Below, one piece after another: positions 54,001-60,713 of a DNA stretch of 64,000 nt. Below the pieces are notes generated by a model. It had not been told where the DNA came from, did not search any database, and was given only the letters and a program-made list of their open reading frames with translations. How positions within the stretch are numbered: the stretch's first letter is position 1; every line of letters begins with the position of its first letter. The stretch lies in contig CM068545.1 of NCBI GenBank assembly GCA_035048495.1, positions 19,316,741-19,380,740 of the forward strand, in the 5' to 3' direction. The position numbers and the translations under genes are program-made. The DNA is from Euptelea pleiosperma. Taxonomy: Eukaryota > Streptophyta > Magnoliopsida > Ranunculales > Eupteleaceae.

Positions 54001-54283
54001 TTTCGCAGATCCTTTTTCTTGTTAGGCAAATATTTGAACACACAATGTCCAAAATTGATGAACAATTAGGCATTCTATAGCTCAATTCATTCAGTGAAAA
54101 TAACAACATTTGGTTCGCAAGAACGCATAAGTATTCAATTTTATATTCAAACTTCAAATCTGGGAAATATGTATTCTTCTTACCTAATATAGCACGAACT
54201 TTTTCAAGAGCTTCTTCTGATACTGGTCCACTATTAGAGAAGGATACTTTGCATTCTTCATACAGCTTCTTTATAGCGGGCAT
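31654..54283 (-). CDS. PCO: Plant cysteine oxidase (PCO4/5-like), five exons with giant introns
   Basis: Exons in transcript order: 54283-54184, 46757-46600, 46425-46278, 32071-31868 and 31748-31654, all GT-AG, 705 nt, 234 aa (AtPCO4 is of similar size). The enzyme uses O2 to oxidise N-terminal cysteine to the sulfinic acid, marking group VII ERF and similar proteins for the N-degron pathway, in cytosol and nucleus. Visible hallmarks are [36 protein letters not shown], the cupin Fe ligands H101 and H103 (LHNHPGMTV) and H165 (GGNIHSF), D177 in [11 protein letters not shown], and C191 in GRHCTYF. Introns of 7.4 kb and 14.2 kb hold many transposons. The last junction is unusual: the ordinary acceptor before 31771 leads to a TAG, whereas an acceptor ending at 31749 restores the conserved [11 protein letters not shown]...GLYKGPIIR tail. 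Confidence 0.88.
31749..31773 (-). promoter_or_regulatory. Alternative 3' splice acceptors of the PCO last exon
   Basis: Two AG sites lie 23 bases apart: TTATAG ending at 31772 and GAATAG ending at 31749. The first has the better pyrimidine context but reads GIVESNE then stop. The second skips that stop and reads directly into [11 protein letters not shown] in the conserved frame. The family pattern suggests the first was ancestral and that one A was lost from a GAAATAG-like run at 31750-31755. Confidence 0.6.
32638..33202. mobile_element. hAT-type MITE (TAGGG-TGTCAATGGAT family) in PCO intron 3
   Basis: The left end TAGGACTGTCAATGGATTGG and right end CCAATCCATGGGCAGCCCTA are imperfect complements. 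The flanks caagggtg (32630-32637) and cgagggtg (33203-33210) agree at 7 of 8. It contains a long (AG)n run at 33039-33074. It sits between PCO exons 3 and 4. Confidence 0.72.
33039..33074. repeat. (AG)n microsatellite, 18 units
   Basis: An uninterrupted AG run inside the hAT-type MITE. Confidence 0.93.
33211..34315. other. PCO intron 3 sequence with a tgtccgacac-type repeat
   Basis: No gene was recognised. 33890-33990 and 34250-34315 carry gacacggacac / gtgtccttgtg-type wording in opposite orientations. This suggests an older inverted repeat into which the copia element at 34316 inserted; its continuation is at 37571-37630. Confidence 0.4.
34316..34502 (+). repeat. 5' LTR of the decayed copia element
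   Basis: It starts TGTTGTTGGACATC and ends TTTTCAACA. It shares ttgtaattatattctc, gtaagtatacatatcaatg and cttcacaaatctct with the 3' LTR. Confidence 0.87.
35037..37383 (+). pseudogene. Copia gag and reverse transcriptase/RNase H remnants
   Basis: Gag traces at 35060-35326 ([11 protein letters not shown], then [16 protein letters not shown]) match the same region of gag in the element at 42003-43079. Reverse transcriptase traces from about 35870 read [30 protein letters not shown] and later [11 protein letters not shown], where YVDD is expected. RNase H pieces run at 36736-37380 and end GMLNLYAPT just before the polypurine tract. Many stops and frameshifts are present. The jump from gag to reverse transcriptase shows that protease and integrase were deleted. 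Confidence 0.82.
37390..37570 (+). repeat. 3' LTR of the decayed copia element
   Basis: It starts TATTGCTAGACGTC (TG decayed to TA) and ends TTTCAACT (CA decayed). Confidence 0.85.
37576..38416. other. PCO intron 3 sequence between the two copia elements
   Basis: AT-rich, with no gene. 38272-38416 is one side of a repeat with aaggctt / gaggctt wording, similar to 49436-50310. Its other side is at 44075-44130, beyond the copia insertion. Confidence 0.45.
38417..38644 (-). repeat. 3' LTR of the recent copia element
   Basis: 228 bp. On the - strand it starts TGTTATCATATACGTAG and ends CAATTCAACT. It contains two-and-a-half TTAGGG units (38447-38463) and GA-rich leader-like DNA. Confidence 0.95.
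38652..40391 (-). CDS. Copia reverse transcriptase and RNase H (intact frame)
   Basis: 579 residues. Reverse transcriptase starts near residue 80 ([20 protein letters not shown]), with [40 protein letters not shown] and the catalytic [12 protein letters not shown] at about 261-272. RNase H occupies about 425-560, with YTDADRAG (usually ...DWAG), [13 protein letters not shown] and [30 protein letters not shown]. It ends DIYAPT just before the polypurine tract. It makes the cDNA of the element and removes the RNA strand. A single TGA at 40422-40424 separates it from the integrase frame upstream; both are in the same frame, so originally one polyprotein. Confidence 0.93.
   Translation of the reverse strand: MVPTLDPGNPPLLSMPVISPSTNASDLPIALRKGVRSCTQHPLSNFVSYDALSPSYKAFITSLSTIPIPSSVAEGLAQPRWKAAMIEEMKALDKNETWELVDLPRGKKPVGCRWVFTVKHKADGSVEKYKARLVAKGYTQTYGIDYVETFAPVAKMNSIRVLLSVAANQEWPLHQLDVKNAFLHGDLHEEVYMVPPPGFTPPGQSSKVCRLKKGLYGLKQSPRAWFERFTLAVKKLGYTQSQADHTLFVKHQGKNTTVLIVYVDDIILTGNDAAEVAKLKLQLAEEFETKDLGPLKYFLGIEVARSSQGIFISQRKYVLDLLQDSGRLGTKPVETPIEQNHQLADASGELLQDVGSFQRLIGRLIYLSLTRPDIAYAVSVISQYMHSPRGVHLEAAHRILRYLKSAPGRGLLFEKNGHMRIEAYTDADRAGAKDDRRSTSGYRTFVGGNLVTWRSKKQPVVARSSVEAEFRAMAHGLCEMLWSKVLVAELGFPVSGYVSLYCDNKAAISIAHNPVQHDHAKHIEVDRHFIREKIISGAVCTPFVKTDEQVADVFTKGVPSWQLHKCLCKLGMRDIYAPT
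40422..41705 (-). CDS. Copia integrase (part of the broken pol frame)
   Basis: About 427 residues, with the integrase zinc-binding HHCC ([13 protein letters not shown] ... CETCELSKH) and the DDE core: [15 protein letters not shown] and [19 protein letters not shown]-terminal motifs include [24 protein letters not shown] and the [11 protein letters not shown] region typical of copia integrase. The start given is only the edge of the open frame; the true polyprotein enters from protease through a one-base shift near 41720. It ends at a TGA (40422-40424) that interrupts the path into reverse transcriptase. Confidence 0.9.
   Translation of the reverse strand: MLLSSVLHVPRFTSNLLSVSALTKSLNCSVTFSPTSCVFQDLETRRTIGTGHEAHGLYLLDGRLPEPTALQSSASSSSRIDVVLSWHARLGHVSFQYLKLLFPSLFVSVSFSALHCETCELSKHCRSNYPSRGNRSSTFFDIVHSDVWGPSPTTSIFGFRYFVSFVNDHTRCTWVYLMKTKDEVHSIFKGFHKMIQTQYGISIKFLCTDQGGEYMFGGLQHYLIDHGICHQNSCSYTHQQNGVAERKIRHLTEIARSLLIGFQVPKSYWSDAVLTAASLTNRVQSRVLNFQSLIQVLVPGSPLFTIPPRIFGCVCYVHILGPHRTKLDPKALKCVFLGYSSTHKGYKCYHPSSGKKFVCMDVTFREELSFFSPTSLQGESRSEERWTVPLPAISLSPPLEFESSPPTHITSGIDSAPGAQKELKVYS
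41639..42145 (-). pseudogene. Copia protease segment, frame-shifted, active-site change
   Basis: It is in a different frame from gag and integrase, which share a frame. The retropepsin motif reads [13 protein letters not shown]; copia proteases normally have D-S-G at this place, so the Ser to Leu change should damage catalysis. The shift from gag probably occurred in a (ggct)4 run at 42092-42107. The return shift to the integrase frame lies near 41720, where one base appears to be missing. Confidence 0.8.
42003..43079 (-). CDS. Copia Gag with zinc knuckle
   Basis: 358 residues from the ATG at 43079. The N-terminal part is proline-rich. The gag core includes [19 protein letters not shown] (about 53-71) and [19 protein letters not shown]. 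The CCHC zinc knuckle [14 protein letters not shown] is at 304-317. After GRPSQPAS the frame runs out of register with protease, so the last 30 or so residues are not original. Gag forms the virus-like particle and binds the element's RNA. The leader between the primer site and this ATG is about 750 bp. Confidence 0.9.
   Translation of the reverse strand: MADPPPPVVPTPSLPSPSGSDVSTDVPSTGIGGPMLHHLAYENPSLQITSVKLDGKNYLRWAQAARLFIGGRGKLGHITGDTVEPPKTDPSYRQWQTDDLTVMSWLLNSMEPDISESFLFMRTAQEVWEITEKTYSQQQNTGRAFQLRQTISHFRQGEKSLSQYYTALRTLWQELDHYYSYQPLNPSEVAPFRRYIEKGRIFDFLAGLNPSYELARVQILSSRMDLPFLSEVYAYLQSEESRRISLQSEHPLLERSALAASPAYQPQQLQQPSRGISYQPTSAPSYVPTESSPGKSLPRKRPKCDFCGKLGHVRAKCWKLHGRPSQPASLLQCSYSQCGFFCSFSRTGPSEPSSFSSS
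42092..42107. repeat. (GGCT)4 repeat at the gag-protease frameshift
   Basis: Four GGCT units. Gain or loss of one unit changes the frame by one and would account for the gag-protease discontinuity. Confidence 0.75.
43831..43842 (-). other. Primer-binding site (initiator Met tRNA) of the recent copia element
   Basis: The complement of 43831-43842 is TGGTATCAGAGC, the standard plant iMet primer site, directly abutting the LTR. Confidence 0.95.
43843..44069 (-). repeat. 5' LTR of the recent copia element
   Basis: 227 bp, 99 percent identical to 38417-38644 (one g/t difference and one C fewer). In the + strand reading it starts AGTTGAATTG and ends GATAACA. The element's right terminus is therefore CT rather than CA. 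Confidence 0.95.
44075..44523. other. PCO intron 3 sequence
   Basis: 44075-44130 continues the aaggctt-type repeat interrupted by the copia insertion. No gene was recognised. Confidence 0.4.
44524..45440. repeat. Tandem duplication (unit about 350 bp) with a LINE insert in copy 1
   Basis: 44524-45109 (less the insert) and 45110-45440 share long blocks: tgtgttggta, gctagcatgtgaagtat, ttgtaagaattgcagtactc, gactcgagcattattgaattt, atcatatctcattgggtttc and cacctggaaacccagatg. Copy 1 is enlarged by the LINE fragment at 44754-44988. Confidence 0.82.
44754..44988 (+). mobile_element. Short 5'-truncated LINE 3' end, 10-bp target duplication
   Basis: tacttctcgc occurs on both sides (44744-44753, 44989-44998). 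The 235-bp insert ends like a plant LINE 3' UTR (ttttggcttaggccttttgttaatgataaatta). The second copy of the host duplication (near 45325) has no insert. Assignment to LINE rests on the tail and truncation pattern, since no coding domain remains. Confidence 0.6.
45441..46277. other. PCO intron 3, part nearest exon 3
   Basis: AT-rich intron sequence without a recognised element. Confidence 0.5.
46930..48540. other. PCO intron 1, AT-rich
   Basis: Strongly AT-rich DNA with no coding potential or terminal repeat recognised. Confidence 0.45.
48575..48858 (+). pseudogene. Ty1/copia RNase H remnant
   Basis: The frame reads [17 protein letters not shown], stop, [16 protein letters not shown], then [20 protein letters not shown] and [14 protein letters not shown]. 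This is the C-terminal half of copia RNase H. The DNA beyond, to about 49435 and again at 50311-50420 (ending caaaccctagttttctaa), looks like its 3' LTR, split by two MITEs. Confidence 0.78.
48919..49334. mobile_element. hAT-type MITE rich in GGAACCG, perfect 8-bp target duplication
   Basis: The ends TAGGGGTGTCAAT and ATTGACACCCCTA are a perfect 13-bp inverted repeat. actggagg flanks both sides (48911-48918, 49335-49342). The interior contains many ggaaccg / cggttcc units in both orientations, so it can form branching hairpins. No coding frame was seen. It inserted into copia-derived DNA in PCO intron 1. Confidence 0.92.
49436..50310. mobile_element. Fold-back element with gaggcttaagcctc palindromes
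   Basis: The left side (tttaaaaaggtgtttaaggc, then four gaggcttaagcctc-type palindromes to about 49540) and the right side (gcctcgaggctacgcctcgcc ... ttttttaaa, 50235-50305) are degenerate complements around an AT-rich core. The target duplication was not found. Similar wording at 38272-38416 and 44075-44130 suggests a second copy. Confidence 0.5.
50703..51117 (+). mobile_element. 5'-truncated LINE fragment with poly(A) tail
   Basis: A frame around 50810-50930 reads [20 protein letters not shown] then [17 protein letters not shown], the extreme C-terminus of LINE ORF2; compare IKAYLFLWSKLFEECKG in the LINE at 9750. It ends gcctaataaagtctatatttatc plus 14 A. The short repeat aggatgt at 50696-50702 and 51118-51124 is a probable target duplication. 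Confidence 0.72.
51354..51810 (+). mobile_element. TRIM (terminal-repeat retrotransposon in miniature)
   Basis: Two LTRs (51354-51559, 51613-51810) enclose only 53 bp. That 53 bp carries tggtatcaga (51563-51572), an initiator-Met primer site. LTR ends are TAATGCAGG and CCTRCATCA, i.e. the inverted end TGATGYAGG with one change. The target duplication is tactc (51349-51353, 51811-51815). Nothing is encoded, so it depends on proteins of other elements. It lies in PCO intron 1. Confidence 0.88.
51865..52137. mobile_element. hAT-type MITE (CATGGTTTAAA family)
   Basis: The ends CATGGTTTAAAAAAACG and ATTTAAAACCTTG are inverted repeats. The flanks gtttatcc (51857-51864) and gtctatcc (52138-52145) agree at 7 of 8. 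The interior has gttataac-type blocks. It sits 49 bp beyond the TRIM. Confidence 0.8.
52943..53530. repeat. Short inverted repeat (ctatgttacccggatac) interrupted by a Harbinger MITE
   Basis: gctatgttacccggatac (from about 52943) and gtatccgggtatcatag (53515-53531) are near complements. Without the inserted MITE the unit would be about 125 bp. Confidence 0.5.
53009..53471. mobile_element. Tourist/Harbinger-like MITE, TTA target duplication
   Basis: The ends GGGCCTGTTTGGTAACG and CGTACCAAACAGACCC are inverted repeats. tta flanks both sides (53006-53008, 53472-53474). This end type and 3-bp duplication are typical of Tourist-like elements. The interior has repeated aaatattt-rich words in both orientations. 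No coding frame was seen. Confidence 0.82.
53637..53742. repeat. Tandem duplication of about 53 bp
   Basis: Two adjacent units each contain agcttagcaaag, actttcattttattcaa and gtttgatcac, with a few differences. Confidence 0.8.
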
Positions 54284-55170
54284 AGCGTAAGGAAGATATC
54301 AGCTAACCCAAACAGATGTGATCAAAAGAAGTAATCAAATGACAACGCCTCCTTCGCAAGAAACATATTGATCATATTGTAGCTATTCTGTGAACAGACT
54401 TCAAGTTACAGTTGGAGTTATAGCTAGATCTTGTTCAGTGAACCAAATCTTTAGATCCACATTGAAGCTATTCGGACCTTTTCGAATAGATTTAATCAGC
54501 AATACCTATTATTAACGAAACAAACATCCAAAAAAAAAACATAAATTAGGACCATGAACTTAAAAGTCCAAATTGAGTAACGGTGCAATGAACATGCTCT
54601 GTAAAATTTAAAAAGGAAGATCAAGAGACAAACAGAACATCGACAAATTTCAAATCTTAACATCTGTTTTATATCATTAGAGCGATTTGAACAAGTGACA
54701 GTGTCGTCCACCGCAGTTTCGATCATTCGAAACCATTAAAATCAGCTTTTTCTTACTAATTAATTCCCAACTTAAATCAAAACTGAAGTAATTGGCAACC
54801 AAATATGAGGATTATAAAACCCTACTTCCTCGATTTCTCGATCGAGTGATTACTGCAAGAAACTCGAATAAAAGCGGAAGATCGATCAAAGAAAACGAGT
54901 TACAGTAGAATTGAGAGTTGAGAAAAGAGAGTTCAAATAAAAAGGAGGATTGTTGTGTGGGAATTTGAGAGGCTGAAAGAGGAGTGGAGATTAACGTACC
55001 TAGGATGAGCAGGATAAGGGACGTAGGTGTTGAGGGAGAGGGCTTAGGGGAGAAGGGTGAGAAATTGAGAGAGAGACGAGAAATAAGAAAAGGGAGAGCT
55101 CGTGAAGTAGTTGAGGTCCTGAGGATCTTCGAAGGGCCGGTCGCGTTTTTTGGGCTCCAGCAACCGCAAA
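54284..55170 (-). promoter_or_regulatory. PCO 5' leader with probable leader intron
   Basis: On the - strand a pyrimidine-rich leader (complement of about 55010-55100) leads to CCTAG/GTACG at 55000. A matching acceptor GGGTTAG ends at 54303, 20 bases before the ATG. This gives a leader intron of about 700 bp. Transcription probably begins near 55.1-55.2 kb. Splice sites are inferred from consensus only. Confidence 0.5.
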
Positions 55171-55472
55171 CCTTCTAGCCTTGCCTGGGCTGTTGACTAC
55201 TTAGCCCAGTTTGGGTCATAAATTCGAAAAATTTACGAAAATGTCCTTATTAAAAATGTGCCATGTGGCTCATATTACCTCGCACGTCAGCCAAGTTTTA
55301 CTCACACATTTAGGGTATTTTTGGAAAGCTCTAGCTTTCTAAGGCATAGTCCAGAGTCCAGACTCCTAACCTAGAAAAACTGATTTGATGTTGTAACTTC
55401 TTTTCCAAAAGACAACTTTATTAAAAAAGAGGCCCCAAAACGCACACTTACCAAACAAAGACTATAACAGAT

Positions 55473-55740
55473 GAGTAAAACTTTAGGTGTCTTTCTAGAG
55501 ATAGGGAAACTCCACCCACCCCTGGCAACGTGGATTTTGTCCGGTGGAACCTCCTCGGCCTCATCACACACGTACTCAAGTAAGTGTTTTTTAAGATTTC
55601 TTTTTTAATTCACTGGGGGTGGGTGGCAAAAATCACTCGAGTACACCCTGGGTACGTGTGTGGTGTAGCCGAGGTGGTCAGCCCGTACAAAATCCACGTG
55701 CGGAGAACTGTTCGAGGGCCCAGTCATCAAAGTTTTATTC
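55473..55740. mobile_element. Mutator-like MITE with 9-bp target duplication
   Basis: The ends GAGTAAAACTTT and AAAGTTTTATTC are inverted repeats. The flanks ataacagat (55464-55472) and ataacatat (55741-55749) agree at 8 of 9. It shares gtggattttgt, acacacgtactca and ggcccagtcatcaaag wording with 7601-7838, so the two are one family. It lies about 300 bp upstream of the probable PCO transcript start. Confidence 0.75.
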
Positions 55741-55883
55741 ATAACATATGGCCTTCACTTTTTGTTAGCTGGCCCCATTTATTTGGTTTCCGAGGGAGAC
55801 CCTTAGGACTCCATGAATTTGGTCTGATTAGGCCTAGTAATATCATACTCACGTATTCGATCCTTACAGCTAGAGTCCACCTT

Positions 55884-56094
55884 GGCTGACTGTGGAGTAT
55901 CACCGAAGCAGCTGACAATCACAGAGTTTGGATTTTGTAAAGACAAACCACCACGGCTGACCAAACACGTACTGGGTGAGTGGTTTTTAAGATTTCTTTA
56001 TTAATTCACTTGGGTAGGTGGCAAAAAACACTCAAGTATGTGGCAAAAAGCACTGGAATAGGTGCCGAGAATTCCATGACACTCCGTAGTCAGC
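55884..56094. mobile_element. Relative of the Mutator-like MITE with different outer ends
   Basis: The inner part (ttttgtaaagac, aaacacgtactgggtgagtg, ggcaaaaa-cactc) matches 55473-55740. The outer inverted repeat is GGCTGACTGTGGAGT / ACTCCGTAGTCAGC instead of the GAGTAAAAC end. The target duplication was not found. Confidence 0.5.
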
Positions 56095-56354
56095 AAAGGC
56101 CGACTGCTTATAGCTATATGGGGTCAGCTAATCTACACAATTAGTGCTTACTCTTATCAACCCGATTAGTGCAGACTCTTATCAACCTAGACTCTAAAAC
56201 CAGTGGACTCTGTGTAAGATACCTTTTCGGTCGAAAGTCAGCTCGATCAAATGATTTTAACCACTCCATATCACCCACCTTTTTTTTCTTCTAAATGTCG
56301 CCTTGCATTTGTAGCTACCCAAAAAAATAATATTATTGATTGAGTGGCTAAGAA

Positions 56355-56666
56355 CAAGGTTTTAAATGGTCCGTTATAACTTCGTAACAGTTACTTAAAT
56401 GGTCCGTTATACCGTTGCAATAGTTACTTAAGATTACTGTTATAACCATTATAACATGTCACATTGGTCATAGATGAAGTCAAAAAGGTCAAAATATTTA
56501 TTTTATTATTATTTTTTTAAAATAACCTTCACAATGGGTTAAAAAAATTCTAAAAATAACGGTCATTTGAACACCAGCCATTTTTTTTTCCAGATTTGGA
56601 CTTTATTTTCCAAATAATGTAACGGAGTTGGAGCATTACTGTTATAACGGTCATTTTTAAACCATG
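56355..56666. mobile_element. hAT-type MITE (CATGGTTTAAA family)
   Basis: The ends CAAGGTTTTAAATGG and TTTTTAAACCATG are inverted repeats. The flanks gctaagaa (56347-56354) and gttaagat (56667-56674) agree at 6 of 8. The interior is rich in gttataac and taacgg blocks. Confidence 0.75.
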
Positions 56667-56777
56667 GTTAAGATCATCCAATGGAGCTAACTTTTAGTGT
56701 GACACATCTTGTGTCTAGAAGCTAGAGACTTCGAATTGATAAGAATATGCTCCTCACATGTATAATAGAAATCCATA

Positions 56778-57323
56778 CAAGGGTGTCAAAGATATCTAAT
56801 AGGAACCTGTCTCAATTATCTCAGTTCCAAGACTAGCTATTTCAGAACTCGAGCTCGAAAGACCCATAACTAATAGGACCAGGAACTAAAGTATTTAGTA
56901 GGTTCCAATTCTTGTTATTCTATTACCTATATGTGCAGGAACCAAAACTAGTGGGACCTGGAATTAGGGTTGTCAATGGATCAGGTTCAGATTGGATTAG
57001 GGATGATCCATTCATTATCTGATAGCTTATTGGATTATGGTTCTTAGATCCAGACCCGACTTATCGGATCGAACGAGGGAGACTAACCGATCCATTGACA
57101 GCGCCTTGACTAAAACTAGTGTATATAGTAGAGCTAAAAGAGGTCAAAAAATTTTATTTCTAAACTTTGCTATAAAAAGTATTTTATTTATTTTTTCACA
57201 TTTTAAATATAAATATACAAGTACTCAATGGAAGAATCGAACCGATAGGAATCAAAACCGCCATACATAATAGGCAGTTCTTGATACATTGGTGCAACCA
57301 AAACCAACATGTTGACACCCTTA
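56778..57323. mobile_element. Degenerate hAT-type elements, probably nested (TAGGG-TGTCAA family)
   Basis: The outer ends caagggtgtcaaag (56778) and gttgacaccctta (to 57323) are complements. Inside, tagggttgtcaatggatc (56965) and gatccattgacagcgcc (57090-57106) form a second pair. Target duplications are not preserved. The interior has ggaacc / gaaccg words as in 48919-49334. Confidence 0.5.
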
Positions 57324-57660
57324 CAGACAAGTAGTACGAGACAACTCAATGAGCCCCTTTTTTATTACTATTATTTTTTCTATATACAACATCTATTCTA
57401 CGTATTAATGGACGAAGGCCCTTCTTGAGTGGCTCACGCTAAACCACAATATCCCAAAAATACCCTTGTTTTTGCTTGTTTTGTGTTCTTTAAATTATAC
57501 ACATAGAAGGGGCTCTTACGTCTTTTTGGTGTCAAAGCACACGTCCCCCTATAACACACCTCACCTTGTAACTTATTCAATGCTCATCTGTTATAAAAAA
57601 AAAAAAAAACCTTATTTCTAATATGACCATCGAATTCCTTAAATCGACATTGCTTTTTTT

Positions 57661-60486
57661 GGGGGGAATTTTTGACATACCCCCCCATGTTATCTTTAAA
57701 ATTTGACATACCCCCCCACAATTTGAAAAAGCTGACATACCCCCCTATGACTCGGTCCACGGTCATTTGACTAGTGTTGACCCGAGTTGACTACCAAATT
57801 TTTTACTAAATGCCAAAAATGCCACTATCTTCAACCTTTGACACAAGGGTTTGAGAAAAAACCCAAACCCCACAAACGGCTATGGTGGACGGCCAGCTAA
57901 GGGATTCCAATGGGTTGACCGCCCATCACCGGCGACCATCCCACCGGAGTCTCATGGTCAGCCGGCCACCACTCCAGCAATAATTTAAAACCCAAGGTTA
58001 AAAAAAAAAAATAGTATAAAATTTTAGTTTTAAAATTTTCATTAACATAAATGAAAAGCAAGACAAAGCAATTTATATTTTAAGCTTTTGAGACATGGAT
58101 TTTGGAAAGATGGGTTTTCTCAATTTAAAATAATCCTTCATGAGTTTTATCTATTTTGTTTGGGGGGTTTTTTTCTTCTCAATATTCATTTAATTCATCA
58201 AAAAATCGGAAAAAAAATTTCAAGTTTACTTACATGTTTAATTTTTATTTTTAATCTCCTCTTTTCATGTTTGATTTGGGGTTTGGGTTTTGGCCTAAAC
58301 CCAAACCCTGGTTCTACAGTTGAAGAGAAGGGTGAAAGTAGGGTTTTTCCGCGTCGTTGGTTACGGAAACCCTAACTTCAACACATTTGTATCTTTTCCG
58401 ATTTAATTCCTGCAAAAATAATAATTCTTGCACAGTGGGAAGTTTCGGATGTCGATCCGCACTCGGGTTTAGTTAACGCAATGAAGAACATAAAATGATG
58501 GATTTTTTACCAGAAAAATGCCAGAAATTCATGGATGGTGGGATGAGAGTGGTGAGTGAAGGTGATTTTAAAGCATTCTTTTAGGTTTTAGATGGGATCC
58601 ATTCATAACGATGAAAGTACGTAGAACCAATTGAAACAAAATGAAACCAACAAAAATTAAACTTGCTTCATAAAAACAAACTTTCCCTTACATATCTTGA
58701 TAAACATTGCTTAAAAACAAGTAAATCTACTAGAAAGCATTAGAATATAACAAAAAAAAACTAAAAGGTCTAGAGAGAGAAAAAGAACATTATTGAGAGA
58801 AAAACTATGACAGCTAGAGAGAGAAAATGTTCAAATTACCTAGAGAGAGAACGTGGTGAAGGTAGAGAGAAATCTTCTTTGGGACAACTTACCATGAAGA
58901 TTGGCAATGATTTGACCACGATGTGGGTCGGCCCGGTTGGAAAAATGGCAACGGTAAGATGTTGTTTTGGTGAAAGAGGGGGGGGGGGCAGCAAACCTTC
59001 CTAGGATGAAGGTTTGTTGATGCAATCCTTGGAGAACCAGGTAGGGGGATAGAGATCTTATTCTCCTCTCCTCTCTTATTCTTCTACTTCTTTCCTCTTT
59101 TTTTACTCCTTTTTTTTTTTTTTTTTTTTTTAGATAGAAGGAAAGATTGGAACTGAGGACGGCTTGAGCTTTTATTGGGGGCGGACTGGTGTTGGGAGTA
59201 TCACCGATGACTGAAGTGGAGAACCGATTTCAATGGTGGAGAAGGGGAGAACCAGTGGTGAAAACGGCAAGAGGAGCAGCACAACAGCAAGGTGGCAAGT
59301 CGAGAGCCCGAGGAATTAGAATAAAGGGTTTTTTTATAGGGACCATGGGTTTCTATTCTTGAAACCCATGGTTTCTAAAAAATTTAAAATGTTTCTCCCT
59401 CCTTTGGTAAGAACCGTGGGTTCTTACATTAGAAACCCACGGTTTCTAAAAGTTCAAAAACTTCTCCTTCTCCTTTTGGAAAAATCAAAGATTCCCCACC
59501 CCCTTTTTAAAATCTTTCCCAAAAAAAATTACTCTCATTTCCTTTTTAGAAACTGTTTCCTATTTATGCCAGGCATATGGGTCCCACTTAGTGGCTGGGC
59601 CATGGGTAATGGGTTTGCCCTTTGGCCCATGTGATAAAATGGTGATGGCCACGAGATTCTAAGATAATGTGATGGATGATCAGGTGAATTTTCAATGATC
59701 GGATGGTAAAATTGGGTGACGATGATCAGGTGGATCATCGGATGGTGGAGATGGGCCAAGGTAGGCTGTAGAATTGAGTGATCGAGGAATGAGAAATGAT
59801 CGGATGATTTGGATTGTGAGTAGAGAGAGAATGAGGATCTAGAGAGAGGAGAGAGAAAATATTACAAAATAAAGAGAAAATGCTCGAAGAGGGTCTTGAA
59901 CCCTAGTCTTTGACTTGGTCTTCTGCATGCTTCACCAAATGAGCAAGCACTCGCCTTGTGTTGGTATATAAGCTTTAATCTCCTTAGTCTCTTCTTTGAG
60001 GGCTTGTCTATCATTCTCTCTTGGTCGTCCCTCGATTCTTTTGATTCTCTGGCTCTTCCCGTCTTTGGCCTATATCTTCTCATCTTCAGCTTGTTGGCTC
60101 TTGAGCTTTGATCCTAGGTTCTAGAAGTTGATTGTGGGCCCGCGTTCAATCAAAATTGCCCGATTATTGCTCCTACGATAGAAAAAATCGCATAATGAGA
60201 ATGACTTCGCATGTGGATCAAATAAATGCATATGAATGCATGCGAATATACCATTTTAACCAGAAAAATGTGTTCTACGGAATGAGAGAAGCTCTGACGT
60301 AGAAATGTTGATAAAAAATATAATTTTACGTAGAAAAGTGTGATAATGCTAGAAGGATAATTGCTTAAAATAAGCACTTTTGAGCGAATATCAAAGGGCA
60401 CTTTCGTCCTTTAGTACAAAATTTCGTAGTCAACTTGGGTCAACACTGGTCAAATGATAGTGGACCGAGTCATAAGGGGTATGTGA
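57661..60486. mobile_element. Long-TIR DNA transposon, Mutator-like by structure
   Basis: The left terminal region 57661-57810 (gggaatttttgacatacccc..., gactcggtccac, gttgacccgagttgac) is the inverse of 60410-60486 (gtagtcaacttgggtcaa... gaccgagtcataaggggtatg), giving an inverted repeat of over 80 bp. No transposase frame was recognised in the middle. 16020-16916 is an internally deleted relative and shows the full right end, which is cut short here by the fold-back at 60172-60713. Confidence 0.58.
58790..59470. other. Low-complexity GA-rich and T-run segment
   Basis: Scattered gagagagaaa words (58770-58875), a G-run at 58979-58988 and a T-run at 59109-59132. Two approximate copies of gaaacccatggtttctaaaa at 59360-59381 and 59430-59455. 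No gene was recognised. Confidence 0.55.
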
Positions 60487-60713
60487 TATTCGCTCAAAAG
60501 TGCTTATTTTAAGCAATTATCCTTTTAGCGTTATTATATTCTCCTACGTAAAATGCTTTATTTATCTACTTTTCTACGTATTAGTCTCTTCTGTTGCATA
60601 GAACACATTTTTCTGGACGAAATGGTATATTTGCATGCATTAAACGCATTTCTGGAAGTCTAGACATTAAGTCGTTCTGATAAAGTCTCATTATGCGCTT
60701 CTTTTGTCGCAGG
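60172..60713. mobile_element. Fold-back element with arms of about 220 bp
   Basis: 60172-60392 and 60485-60713 are imperfect complements over their whole length. The innermost 40 bp (aattgcttaaaataagcac, tttgagcgaatatc) are perfectly complementary, as is ccagaaaaatgtgttcta further out. The 92-bp loop carries the end of the long-TIR transposon. The target duplication is unclear; cccgat occurs on both sides at 60159-60164 and 60718-60723. Confidence 0.72.

Noticed and set aside
54496..54726. 76-residue frame on the - strand near the PCO start
   Set aside because: Lies in the inferred leader intron, has no family resemblance, and its frame is not connected to the PCO exons.
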